64,000 nt of DNA. Origin: Syngnathus acus (Eukaryota > Chordata > Actinopteri > Syngnathiformes > Syngnathidae). The notes below the pieces were generated by a model, which did no database searches, was not told where the DNA came from, and worked only from the letters and a program-made list of their open reading frames with translations. The stretch spans positions 8,286,039 to 8,350,038 of the forward strand of contig NC_051097.1 of NCBI RefSeq assembly GCF_901709675.1, given 5' to 3'. Numbering within the stretch: the stretch's first letter is position 1; each line of letters begins with the position of its first letter. Of the stretch, positions 51,101 to 63,060 are shown in pieces. Both the position numbers and the translations under genes were made by a program.

Positions 51101-54100
51101 GGTTTGCGTGATCACCGTGCCGTTCCAGTCGTACGCTCCCACCGCTCCCAGTAGCAAGCCTTCCTATAGATGAACATTGTCAAGCATATTTTAAGGGTGA
51201 AAGAATTTTTTTTTTTTTTACAATGTAGTACCTTTCTTAATAACCTTCCAACAAAGCAGTAGACCTAAATATAACCCGCGTGTTTTTGTACACAGGAAAG
51301 ATGTTTGTCTAGCAGGAAGGGCTGGGAAAACAGCGATAATTAAATACGTCAGGATGCTCCTGCTACCCGTGACTGTTAAAAGTCGGGGCCTCGCGCAGAA
51401 GCTCGAAGAACAAATCAGTTTGTTTGCCATCGCCGAGACGAGTCACGCAAAGAGGGCGTGGAAAGCATTCGACACACGATCGGGCAGCCGATAAAGTCGA
51501 GGGTCAAGAGGCGGCCAAGAGACACCGGTTGGAAACGGCAAAGGCACGTGAACGGCAAAACGTCGTTGCCGTTTCTCGTGTTTGCAAAATCAAACAAAAC
51601 GCTATCAGTGCGTGGAGTCGACGGGAAGACACAGAGGCTCTTGTTTCTGGAAACGTCGATCGGAAAGGAGAATCCCCGAAGGGTGGACGATGCACCAGAG
51701 ATAACACGAGGGACTGAGTTCGCCGCTTCGGTCATCAGATAAAACTTAACACCCATTCGAGCAGAGGAACCCACGAGAATTTACTTCCCGTTATCAAGTT
51801 CAAACTGAAAGTGCGAAAGCGGCCCGTGTCACTTTGGAGCAGTTTCTTCATTTTCTTCAAACACTTACAGACTTTGTAAATTCCTCGCTTATGGACTTAC
51901 TTTGGAAGCGTGAGCGCTAAAACCGGCTTGCGACATTTCCATGTCAAAGGACGAGGTGAAATTGCCGGTCGTAGCTGAAAGTCAAAAAATAAAGTCAAGA
52001 AATGTACTTTAACATCCAATCGTGTGTCCTCGATTACCTTCCAGGGCAAAAATTTTGCTGCCCAGCGCGTCCACGATGGTCAACAGCGCCACCTCGTCCG
52101 ACACGTTAAAGAAGTGGTCACGTAGGGGCAGGCTGGAAATGGACGCAATCTCCCCGATGAACTTCTGTACCTCCTCGGCACTCTTGTTCTGTCGGTTGTA
52201 GTCGCCCAGAACCTGGAGACAGAACATTTAAATTAAGTCTTTCACTGCCATAGACGTCGAAGATCCATTTTAACTGGGTTAAGCTAAACAATTTAAGCTA
52301 ACTTTTAACTGCATTTTTCAGTTTGTTGGGGAAGTTATTTGGTCTTTTTTTCCTTCCAGGAAAAATGGTCCAACAGAGAATATTTTCCTGGCCTTATTTC
52401 TGCTAGCCGGACCACTGCTGACCTCACAAGGAAACAACAAAAAAGTCCATTTCCACCTACAGCAATTCCAAACCTCTCGATGCCATCTTCCTCGCAGTCA
52501 TTGATGACCGGGTTGAGGTTGTGGAAGTCGTGCGACTCTCCGTCGGTCACGATCACCATGACTTTCTTGACGTCGGGCCGCGCCCCTCTCTCAGGCATGA
52601 ACGCTTCCCTCCTACAAAGACGGGAAAAAGTAACGATTTCACACCATTTTGGCGTCATTAGAGCATTTGAATGTCATCACCGAGGCCTGGAAATTATTAT
52701 TTTGCAAGCAAAAGAAGATCACAACGTAAACTCCGCTAAAACACAAACAACTGTTTTAAATCTCCACATCAGTTTTGCGTCATTAGGCCAAACTGTGGGT
52801 GTGCTGCTGTCATTAAAGAGCATTTAGATGTCATTGCCAAGTCCCCGGAAATTATGATTACTGTCTTGTGACTCACGGGCGACCGCTATGAGCTAAGAGA
52901 AAGCTCGCTGGCGTGGTACCTGGCAGTGTCGATGCCCAGGAAAGTCATTGTTTTGAAACCGGTCTGTTGCGGGAGCTCGCGTACGAAATCCAGCAAGGCG
53001 TCGGTGTTGTCGAACTGGCTCAGGTTGACGCGGTGGGTGACCGTCTCGCCGTACGACACGATGCCCACCTGGAAAACAGCGAAGAAATGTTCTTATTCTG
53101 CTTCTTCAACGTCATTCTCTGCAGCCTGCCGAGGATGTGGTGGTGACTTTCCAAATGACTTTCCAGAGTTTCCCTCTCTGGAAAAGTCCACAAGCTCCCA
53201 ACCAGATCAATGCAAGTGTAATAAAAATAACCGCTCAGTGTGGAGAAAAAAAAAGGAGCAGCAGTAGTCGGTAAAACTGACTTGCGAGAGTTTGGGACCG
53301 ATCTGAATGTTCTCGATGAAGTGGACCAGGAAGTCGATGATGCTGGTCCAAGGGTAGATGCTGTTGGAGCCATCCAGGACGATCACGATGTCCAGCTCTT
53401 TGGAACATTCTGGAAGAACAATTGGGAATAAATGTTTGGGGTCTTGGGATAGCATTGGTGGGCTAACATACCTTGAACGCCCGGCGCCACCGAGTTGAGA
53501 ACTTGGAAGGACGAGCTGACGTTGGCGCAAACTCCCGAGATGTACTGCTGCTGACCGCACATGTAGCCGTACTGAGGACCACACGCCTAACACACACAAA
53601 ATGAACGGAATGAAAATCTTCTGAACTATTTTGAGAACCGACGATGTGATAAAACAATAGAGTTTGAGAGTTCATATGAAAAAATGCAGTTATTGCAGTT
53701 CCACAGTTGATTCACAGCATCCTGTCACATTCCCAGAGCAAGGCGGGCAAAACAGGGAGCGTCGAGGACTCAAGTTCCCACAGATGAGTGCAAAGATCCG
53801 GTGAAGGCGTTTTTATTTATGATATGGAATTGTCGCGTACGTATGGTACGGTGCTGGGCAGCTTACCAAGAATCCGCCGCTGGGATTGGTCACGAGCGTG
53901 GTTCCCATGGTCATGTTCTCCTTGACTTCGTGTAAATTGGGAACGGTGGTGTTTTCTGTAAGAAACACCGAGGAATAAACAAGAGAGCGCACACAGGAAG
54001 AGCAGCTGAACAAATTCTTCTATTTCAATTTTTCCCAGAGGAACAGAGAGAGATGCTCGGTGTCCATTACACACCGTGGCCAAGTCGTGGTAAATTATAT

Positions 54101-56311
54101 AATTTTACAAAGTATTATTGTGCCCCGCCAGGTGCAACAGATGGCCCAAAAGTGAGAGTCTTTTTTTCAATACACTTCTTACAAAATGTTATCGAAATAA
54201 AAATCATCTTTGTTAAATCAATGAATAATTTGCGATCCATTTGTTTTTTTTCATTCATACTCCATTATTTATTTGTTTGTTTACAAATCTGTATTTAAAA
54301 AAACCTTTAAAAATATACTTGCATTTATCTCATGCACTGCCAGCTCAGTTAAAAATGCATCTTTGATATTTATATCTATCAATGGCATGAGTTACCGTTT
54401 TTTTCCATGTATAATGCGCCCCCATGTATAATACGCACCCTAAAAATGGCATGTTGATGCTGGAAAAAAGCCTGTACCCATGTATAATACGCACCCAAAT
54501 TTTGACTCCTACTTAAGTCCGTAAACGTAAAATTATTTCAGAAAAAAGATCATCTTTGGGAACAACCGGATGTTATTCTGCCAGTCAGTATCACTGCGCA
54601 TGCGCTAGCAAACTCAATAGCGAAGAAATGTTTCGGATTTGTGTAGGGTACATTGTGACAGCAAACGAGCAGGTGATCGAGCAAGCGTCTGATACGAGAG
54701 CATTGTGTTTGTATGGAGCGTGTTTGAAGTGAACAGCAGAGAAGAAAGCGCATCTGTAATGGCGGCCTCCGTATGATATCCGGATTAAAAAAAAAAAAAA
54801 AAAAAATAAAAAAATTGTACCCATGTATAATGCGCACCCCAGATTTTAGGACAATAAATTAGTTAAATTTTGCGCATTATACATGGAAAAAAACGGTACT
54901 TAAAAAGTATATTTTGTTATATGCATTCATTTCCCCTACAAATGACATATAAAAATAACGCGGAAGGGTGAGTAACTTACCACTGCTGACGTGAATAAAC
55001 CCCAACAGGCCTCACATGACTGCTGGCCAAGAGCTATTTAATGTTTATCTATTTAATGAAGCTGTAATTACACATGGAGTGCCCATTAAGTCGGTATTTG
55101 TTTACTCTGATGGGCCTCGCTTCCCATCAGCCAGAGACACTTGTATACACTACACACAAAAACAAACATACACACACACACACAGAATATATGGGTCTTC
55201 CTAACCTGGCAGCTCGAGTTTAACACAAGTGCTGTCCCCCTTGCCCACGGGACACTTGTAGACGTCGCCAGTTCGTTTTGCCGGCTGGCCCGACAGCGGC
55301 GATCCAATCAGAACCCTTAATTGGAAAAAAATAAACATTTATTGGTTCTGATGTTGCCAACCAAGTGTTTCATAGCTGTGATAATAAGCGCAATCAGTCA
55401 CCTCTGTAAGCGCCACGATTATTTGGTTTACTATTTGGGTCTCGTTATGAAAATTTCATTGCGTCGTTAAAGATTATGACAGTAACGGACACATGACTCC
55501 ATGCATGGGTGAGCTGGGCCACGTGATTGGCTGTGTAAACTGATGCTAAAAGGAGTTGCTCTTGGTCTAAACAGCGCCGCTTATTAACATTCCTGTACTC
55601 TAATGAGGCCTGAGAGTCCGAAAACACTGTCAGGAAAAACACACACACAAGTTCGAAGGTGAAGATGTTTGCAGGTTTGGCTTTATTACGTTAGCGTCAA
55701 AATCAGCACCAAAATTAGCGCCAAAATTAGCGCAATGCAAAATAAATATACATCGCTTATCGCAAAGGATTAAGTTCCAGATCTTCCTCAAGTTGTGAAT
55801 AAAGTATGAATTTTATTGAAAACAAAACAAAATTGTGAGTCATGGCAACCTGCTGCATCACCTCTAACAGCTCCTTTCAAACGTTATCAACACGCCCCTA
55901 CGTGTCTTTCCCAGATGTTTCCCATCTCATCTACACTCCCACCATCGCTTTCTGACCGATTACGTAAAATAAGTCTTATCTGGGTAAGGCGGGTGCAGAC
56001 GTTATAGGCCGGATTAGAGAAGAGTGAATTACTTCAACTCGACTCACATGCCTCCGATAAGGCGGGAGCTGTTTACCTAACTCTATTTCCACTCGCTTTG
56101 AGCAGAATACGTACGTAAAAAAAATATATTTAATTGTCCTTGTGATGTAACTTGTTGCTAGGCAGATTATTTGATTCAATTCAGTCTCACCATTTGCCCT
56201 CACTGTTTTCAAACTGCTGGACGGTGTATCCAAACATGTCTTCCAGCGGGCCATTGAAGGACAAGCTATTCTTCTGGTCCACGTTGAAAGACGACACACA
56301 CACTAGAAGCA
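44944..56311 (-). CDS. itga1: Integrin alpha-1, complete except the first exon
   Basis: Twenty-nine exons are readable (minus), from 56311-56191 ([20 protein letters not shown]), 55315-55206, 53955-53867, 53586-53472, through the I-domain exons 53409-53282, 53068-52920, 52611-52461 and 52212-52038, then FG-GAP exons 51974-49711, the thigh/calf exons 48758-45367, the membrane exon 45291-45178 and the tail 45000-44944. The I domain carries the MIDAS DGSNS ([15 protein letters not shown]), DGESHD and the GIDTAR region. Calcium-binding FG-GAP loops include [13 protein letters not shown] and [13 protein letters not shown]. The tail has the conserved LWKMGFFKR before [12 protein letters not shown]. 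Identity across the I domain is to ITGA1, not ITGA2. It pairs with beta-1 as a collagen/laminin receptor. About 1170 codons are visible. Exon edges may be off by one base. The signal-peptide exon was not found within 56312-64000. Confidence 0.94.
47125..47842. other. itga1 intron without recognised features
   Basis: Sequence between itga1 exons 47048-47124 and 47843-47953. Poly(T) runs and AT-rich DNA only; no exon or RNA gene seen. Confidence 0.4.
48163..48194. repeat. (AC)n microsatellite in an itga1 intron
   Basis: A perfect AC dinucleotide tract of about 16 units between itga1 exons 47843-47953 and 48364-48515. Confidence 0.95.
48780..48830 (-). mobile_element. Tc1-like transposase fragment next to an itga1 splice acceptor
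   Basis: Read on the minus strand the sequence encodes [11 protein letters not shown], the signature around the third catalytic acid of Tc1/mariner transposases. It sits about 20-70 bp upstream of the acceptor of itga1 exon 48583-48758. Flanking transposase sequence is not recognisable, and no terminal repeats were seen. Confidence 0.7.
52652..52866. repeat. Diverged direct duplication in an itga1 intron
   Basis: A segment starting GTCATTAGAGCATTTGAATG (about 52654) and running to TGGAAATTATTATT recurs as GTCATTAAAGAGCATTTAGA (about 52809) to CGGAAATTATGATT. The copies are about 50 bp, spaced about 155 bp, and sit between two I-domain exons. Confidence 0.65.
54393..54898. mobile_element. Nonautonomous DNA transposon with perfect 25-bp terminal inverted repeats
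   Basis: The left end CCGTTTTTTTCCATGTATAA (from 54395) continues as TGCGC. The right end (54872-54896) is its exact reverse complement, over 25 bp. Both ends are flanked by TA (54393-54394 and 54897-54898), fitting a TA target duplication. The element is about 502 bp. Inside, CCATGTATAATRCGCMCC repeats near both ends (about 54405, 54422, 54478 and 54820). No transposase frame was recognised in it. It lies in the itga1 intron between exons 53867-53955 and 55206-55315. Confidence 0.85.
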
Positions 56312-59300
56312 CTGTGGAGAAAAAGAAAAAAAAGGATTTAGACAGGCACATGCTAAATAACCTGCCTGATGAAATGCATAAACAAATCTTGAAATGGGAA
56401 ACTGTAGTTTCAATCTAAATACACTGAAAATAAACACGTCGTCCTAAAATGTGGACGTAACGAGCTACCGCAAAGCCAATTGTAAATACAGTAGCTCCTG
56501 TTGTAGTAATATTCTCCATGAACCGAGTGAACCACGCACACACATTGACGTCGTGTCATTTTCGGAGGACACATAAGGAATGTCAAGCATCACCGCCAAA
56601 CACTTTGCCCCCAAACTTGTCTGACCCTCGGGACAAAGACTTCTTCTCTCCGCCGAATGCTATCTCAGAGGCGGCGTATGAAATGGTATAAATCATAGCG
56701 AGCGAACCACAAAGGAGCCATTTATGTTGTGGAAAAAAAAAAAGAATTCATCTAGTGTAACTCTGAAACTGGTTGGCTGATAAGAAAAAATACATGAGTT
56801 AGCCGCTAGGTTCCTTCTCTGCTTCCTCTGTTCCAGACGAGCTCCATTTCCTCTTCCTCTTAACCTGATTATACATTCCTTCAAATTGACAGGTGCACTT
56901 TGCTGAGTCAAGATGGCTCCGAGCCAATCTGTACTCTTATCAAATGTTGAGCTCAAGAGCAGTTCAAAGTTGTACCACACAATAAGTGGCTTTTTATATA
57001 TCCCCGTAATTACGACACATCCCACTCGGCTGTACTTGGTGTCTCCTCGCTGTGTCTATTTTTGTGAGTCTGGCTAGTGTGTCTGCGCTGGAAAACTAAT
57101 AAGCGTGGTGGCCGCTTTAGAGATGGAAATGGCCTAATGGAATTGCCCTCTAGGGCATTTGCTATTCAAGTCCGTCTAGTACGGTTGGCAAGCTAAGCGG
57201 AGGGATAAGGAATTTTTAGACATGGACTTCTAGTGACAATTAAATTTGCATTATGTGAGTGTGCAAAAATGCACGCGACGGTAAATTAGTCTGTCGATGT
57301 CAGTCGTTGATTGATCAATCGTTTATTTATTCATTTAGCATTATTTCGTTAGCGTTCGGAAACCAAAGTTGCGACATATGTTGACATTAACGTGAAGAAT
57401 CTACACTCGCTGCAGTAAATCAATATGTCAACATTCTATTCTGGTCTAATAAGAAGGCCGGGATGATAATCAGGCTAACAAGATAATGCCGATCTAATGA
57501 GCGGCTTTGGGACCGCAAAACTAGCCTATTAAAAAGAAACTACGTTGCTGTAATTCGGTGGTATTTTTGGCTTAGTGTCTGAAAGCAGACCGAGAGCCTG
57601 CTGGGCTGATGCATCAAATCCAGCCAGTCCAATTACATTAACAAGAAGACAACTCGCAATGCTTGTCACACACCCAAACATGGCAGCGGCAGTTTTTGTG
57701 AGCCTTCAGAAACACGGAGTCTCTCGCACCAGAAAATGTTGAATCTAAAAGGTTCCCAAACAAAAGCCAGAAGACTGCAAGTCTGTTTTCAGTCAAATGT
57801 CCATGTGGACTTGATTGATGCTGGCAAGAACATGCCGTAAAAACGCTGCCCCCTCACGATGACTCGGCTGCGTGGACGTTGATTACTTTTTCGAAGCTAA
57901 GATTCCTGAGACGTAGACGAGAGTGACCTGTTAGACATCTACCTTATCTTATTGCGGGAGCAACTTAGCAATAAGATGCAGTTTGGCAGATAATGAACAA
58001 GTCTTCAAAATCACTCCCATTTGAGGTCGATTGCAAACATCAAAAAGAGAGAACTACAAGTTGAGTCATTAAAAGAAAAACAACCTTAAGCTTAATGCTA
58101 ACACATAATGGAAAATGCCATTCACATGCTAAGGATTAGCATCTTCTGTTGTCATCTTTTAAGCTATCGATATTTGAAAATTTTACGTAAGACATTTGTA
58201 TTTTAAAAAAAAAAGGCTAAAATTATGATTCCACAAGGGATTAAATATTTTTCAAATTTTTTCCAACATCTTGCATCAAATATCGTAATACATGTAGGCT
58301 ACTTCACTTTCCTGGCACGGCCAAGATGGACTGCTTGCAGCTGTATGAGCCCCAAATATTTTCAGATTTCCTTCTCTTCTTTTATCCTAATCTTATTTTA
58401 TCCCCTTCGAGCCTGCACTGCCCATCCTTTATTCCTTTATTTCTCTCTTTGTATTTGAAAGTATCACATTCCACGCTTTCCGCTGAACTTCGTACGGTGT
58501 TCGTATTTGTCGATCTTGGCGTGCGGCCGGGCCGCAATGTGGCTTGTTTAGATGGACGCATTCCCGTCCGGTTGATTTGATAAGGGAAGGGAAATTGTGG
58601 AAAACACGGGTTTTTCCATTGTCGGGATGAGAAGACACACGTTGGGCAATGTTGGCATTCGAATAAAGCGAAAAGTCGACACTTTTAAGAGCGATCGTAA
58701 AAGCGGCCCAAATGCCTTTCATATTAACGCCGCATTAACACAGTAATGGATATAACACTCGATGCAGATTTTTCACCTTCCATCATGGGACCCCCACCCC
58801 TGAGGACTATCATCCATCTCCCTGCCACCCCATCCCATTCATCTCTGTCCAATTCTTCTCATCCCTCGTTCATTGAGTGTCACATTCCACTGTGTGCAAC
58901 TTCCAGATGTATTCCTTCGACTGGAGGACAAAACATGCGACCCTCTACAAAACCCACGCATGACATCATCACCATCCAAGCCCACCGCCATGACTTTTGT
59001 ATCCCCCAGAGAAATCACCCTTTTATAACAATCGCTGCTAAATATGCTGATGTCGACAGTTTGAACGTACACAGAGGAGTTGCAATCATTGAGCTGAGGG
59101 GGGGGGGGCGGAGTTAAACTTTGTTTGTGTATGTGTGTAACAAAAATACACACAGATGTACACACCCAAAATGTCACACGTTGACCTTCCTGCCAGAATC
59201 AATAAGCAAGACGCACGAAGACTCGCAGCAAGCGGAGTGGCTAAACTCACACTTCTTACATCAGCGCAAGTTTGTTTGGAAGCTCACGTCATCAAAGCTG

Positions 59301-59977
59301 CGTAATGACAACATACAACAGACGCAATAATGAGGTCTCGTTGCAAATAACAGGCCTTGAGCCAACATTATGAGTGCGCTACTGTCATTAAAAAGTCACC
59401 AAAGGATCCTGATTTTAGTCAATGAAGTGATGTTACAAGTTTCATTTCAGCCTTTTTGTTGGGAAATGGACTGAAGTGGAAACAGATGGGCTTCTCTCTA
59501 ATTAGTAAAATAATAGTGACAAAAAACAAATGAGTCGACATCAATAACAATAAGAAAAAATAATATTGGAAAATTATGATTGATATACGCTGTTGTAAAA
59601 TGCATTATATAAATAAAGTTGTATTGTCCAAACGAATGATGACGTGACACCATCATGACAAAAAAAAAGTAGCTAGTGAGGTACTTAACAACCTCACTAA
59701 CCTACTCTCCTTTTTCCCATACAGCTTTTTTGTTTCTCTCCTGTCAGGAAGGTTAATGCGAACACGTCCCCCCCGGGCAGACGCGGCCCCCGCCATGATA
59801 CAACTTTGATGGATGGCTCTGGCCTGCTGTTGGCCTGGGAGAAATGGAGGGAGTGGGGGGGGTGGCTAGAAGGTTGGACAGACCTGGCACATGGATGAAA
59901 CAGCTCAGGTAGTGCTTCAAATATTGTTTTTCAGCAAACACTCCTAAATAGCGGGTAGGCATCGCTATCAAACTTAA

Positions 59978-60151
59978 TTGCTAACCAAAACAGCAGCACC
60001 CCCTTGAACAAACTAAGTCTCTACCTGACTCCTACCTCATGTAAGAAGATCTTACACTGGAGATGGAGACTTTTTATTCGACCAACATTTGTGTTCCGGT
60101 ATGACAGCAAGCTCACCAGCAATCTATTGCTAACCAAAATAGCAGCACTTA
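59978..60151. repeat. 24-bp direct repeat pair
   Basis: ATTGCTAACCAAAAYAGCAG followed by CAC occurs near 59978 and again near 60126, about 148 bp apart, differing at one base. The intervening sequence is unremarkable. Confidence 0.6.
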
Positions 60152-62691
60152 GCAAAAAAACGATTGTGATCTTACGACGGAATATTGAACAGCAACTAGC
60201 GGCGACCCAAATTGTCCGACTCTGACGTGTCCACAACATTTCCACACGCTTGTGTGCTCCGCCCTGTCTGCCTCAGTTCTTGACGTTTCGCCACATTTTT
60301 CAGGCACTAAATTAAAAGAGAGAAAAGGGCGCGGCCCTAACATTAACACCGGAACCAAGTGTAAAGATTTCATGACCTCCCATCGCGCCGTGCTTTACGA
60401 GCCCCTCAGCCATCAGTTAACTTCAGAGTGTCCGACATAAAAGGTCCAGATTGGAACCTCGGCGTGATCCTGCCTGTGTGTGGGGTGACCTTCCAGTGAA
60501 GGTTAAAACCTTTGGAAGCTCGCAGAACGTGACGTCGCACCTTCATGGATGTTTTGCTTGTCTGAAGCTTACTTTGAGGTGGTATCGCTTTCCTGAGCGA
60601 AGTAAGCGCGCCGACGCTCGTGCGTTGTTGTTGAACGGATTAGCGGTGAAGGTCTAGTGAGAGTCCGTGTTTGCTTTTGGGCTCAGAGGCCACTTAGATG
60701 AAGATTAGGTTCTTCAAGCAAACACTTCACGGGGATAATAACAGGGATCAATGGCGGCAAGCTGTCAGTCAGGAGTCATCGATTGGTTCTCGTGAACCAA
60801 CCTGAATGTATTTATTATTATCATATTTATCATTTTTATATTATAAGCCACATTATCATTCATTCTAATATGTTTGATTGCACTCTTTTAAATGTTGATA
60901 ATATTTTCATTTAGTAATCTTACCACTAATCACGTTTTTCAAGCGAATCTGAGCTCCAGGATGCATTTTTCTGACAAGTGTCTGATGATTTGTTGCAGTT
61001 GCAGTTGAAGTGAAACCACAAACATCTAGTTTCAGTTCCCTCACATCGGAAGGTTGCGATCAAGGCCCGCCTATTGTATAATGTCAGCTCTATATGTTGA
61101 CAAATGGTGTTGCATTCATTTTTTAAAACATCCATATTTACATATAAGCAATGGCGCACAAATATATATATTTTTTAAATAATAGTGACATATCGTATCA
61201 ATATTTCGATAGACATTTAGAGCGGCTACACAACCTCAAGAAATGAGCACTAAACTGCCTGCCGACACACTAAAAAGTCACTTTTGTGCGCTTCCAGCTA
61301 GTCATGGCGCCCATTAACCGGGTTGTAATATTGACTAACTATCAGCCGATGATGTGAAGCGCCCGCTTGGTGTCACATGACTAAACATCGATAGTTTAAA
61401 AGAGCAACGACGAGTGTGGTAATGAATGATTAAAAGTGTTTGTGCAATCCAGAAACCGCTTGGTGAGGTGAGATGGTTTGCAAGCATCCTGTGAAAAGTC
61501 ACACCTGCATGTTGTCGAGGTAGAAACGCTTCTATTTCGAGCGAGAGGTGTCAAGACACCGTTTTCATGATTTTGAACAGGTTACAAACAACTGGTTGTG
61601 ATTAAGAATAGCGGTTAGTCTTGCTGGCTAGCGATGATGTCATAATAATTCATAATTCTAAAAATTGCTTTTAATTTAGATTGGTTCCTGCTTGTATTAT
61701 GAATGTATTGAGGAAGGTTCTGGACATGTGTGAATTCTATTTAATGAAACCAAGACTGTGGATTGTAGGATAAACAACGACTTCTTAGCCATGTTGCTAG
61801 CTTAGCTATGGTGTTATATTTTGCACTCAGAATAATTGTAATAATATGCAATAAAATAATCTAGGGGTACTTTATCTATGTGAAAATAGCAAGAAAGATG
61901 CATGTATTGAAATTTTGGAGGTGGGGTCACTACCCCCTGGCCACCACATAACTCCACCACTGACGGCCTCCATGAACCAACTTTATTGCAGCGTTTCCGA
62001 TTTGAAAATGACACATTGCGATGATTTGGATTCAATGAATTAATAAAAAGCATCATTGGCTCTATTGTGGTTGCAATACAAGTCTTTGCTTTGCGACTCT
62101 GCTCTAGCACGAGCTGATTGAAGCCAGATGCCCCCTTCCCTTTATTCCCAGCCAAACTGAAACCACCTGTAACCCCCTCCATCTCCGTTAGGAATTTGCA
62201 GAGATTAAATGCTTGCCACTACAATAACCTCTAAAGCGGGGAACCCGGGGCGGGGGTGGAGCGGCGTTCCGGTGTAGCGCAGCATGGGATAGCTTGTTGC
62301 TTCTTACGCAGGTGAGGTCACAGCGGAGCACGCCAACGGCATTAAGCACAACCAGTCATACGAGAGCAATCAGCGTGAAGGTGCACAGACGGCACCGAGG
62401 TCACAGATTGGAGGAATTACGAGGGAGGGGGGATGACTGGGGGGGAAGTAATGTTTTGCCGCATGAGCTTCTGCACAGAAAAGCCTTTTTTTTTTACCGC
62501 GCCATCACAATTAGCATCACAAGATGGTGTCATGTGCACAAGTGAAGCAATTCGATATTGAAGCGATGTCATCGTCCTCATAGGGTAGGTTGACATCCTG
62601 CATACTTCATTAAGCTTGACCCATTTGGACACACATGAATGAAAAATGCATCTTATTATGGTTCTCATTTAACTGGAAAAGAGGCTTGAGT

Positions 62692-62756
62692 GGGACAACG
62701 CGGTGGCGTAGTGGTTAGCATGCTTGTCTCGAAGTTCGGGCTTCGAATGTCAGCCA
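62692..62756 (+). mobile_element. tRNA-derived SINE head fragment
   Basis: TGGCGTAGTGG (62704-62714) fits the RNA polymerase III A box (TRGYNNARNGG), followed by TTAGCATGCTTGTCTC and a weakened B box GCTTCGAATGT (62740-62750). This is the typical 'cggtggcgtagtggttagca' head of tRNA-related SINEs in fish. No tail or target duplication is evident, so it is truncated. Confidence 0.7.
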
Positions 62757-62949
62757 ATGCCCTTCTTGTGATGACTTTTCATCTTCTGATTCTGTTCTGA
62801 AATAATTCGTTCTTCTTTCAAATTGACACCATCTCAAACTTGGCAAGTGCACTCCCATCTAGTGGTCAAAAGTGGAATTACACACCAATATACAGGAGAG
62901 TTGGAGAAAAATAGAGTTTTTAAGTGTTACTCCCTCAAAAAAAAAAAAA

Positions 62950-63060
62950 AACTAGCAAGATCTGATGGACTTTCTGCACACTAAATGAGAAACATGCTCT
63001 ATAGGGTTGAAATCAGGCCAATGATTTGATCAAAGAAGAATGATGTCAGAGGAATGAATT
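62950..63060 (-). mobile_element. Tc1-like transposase relic
   Basis: On the minus strand around 62990-63025 the frame reads HWPDFNPIEHV, a decayed form of the [15 protein letters not shown] motif of Tc1-like transposases, with an in-frame stop just upstream. No terminal repeats were identified. Confidence 0.6.

Noticed and set aside
58746-59117. 123-codon plus-strand open frame starting MDITLDADFSPS
   Set aside because: No recognisable domain, no splice or neighbour support; length is within chance for this stretch.
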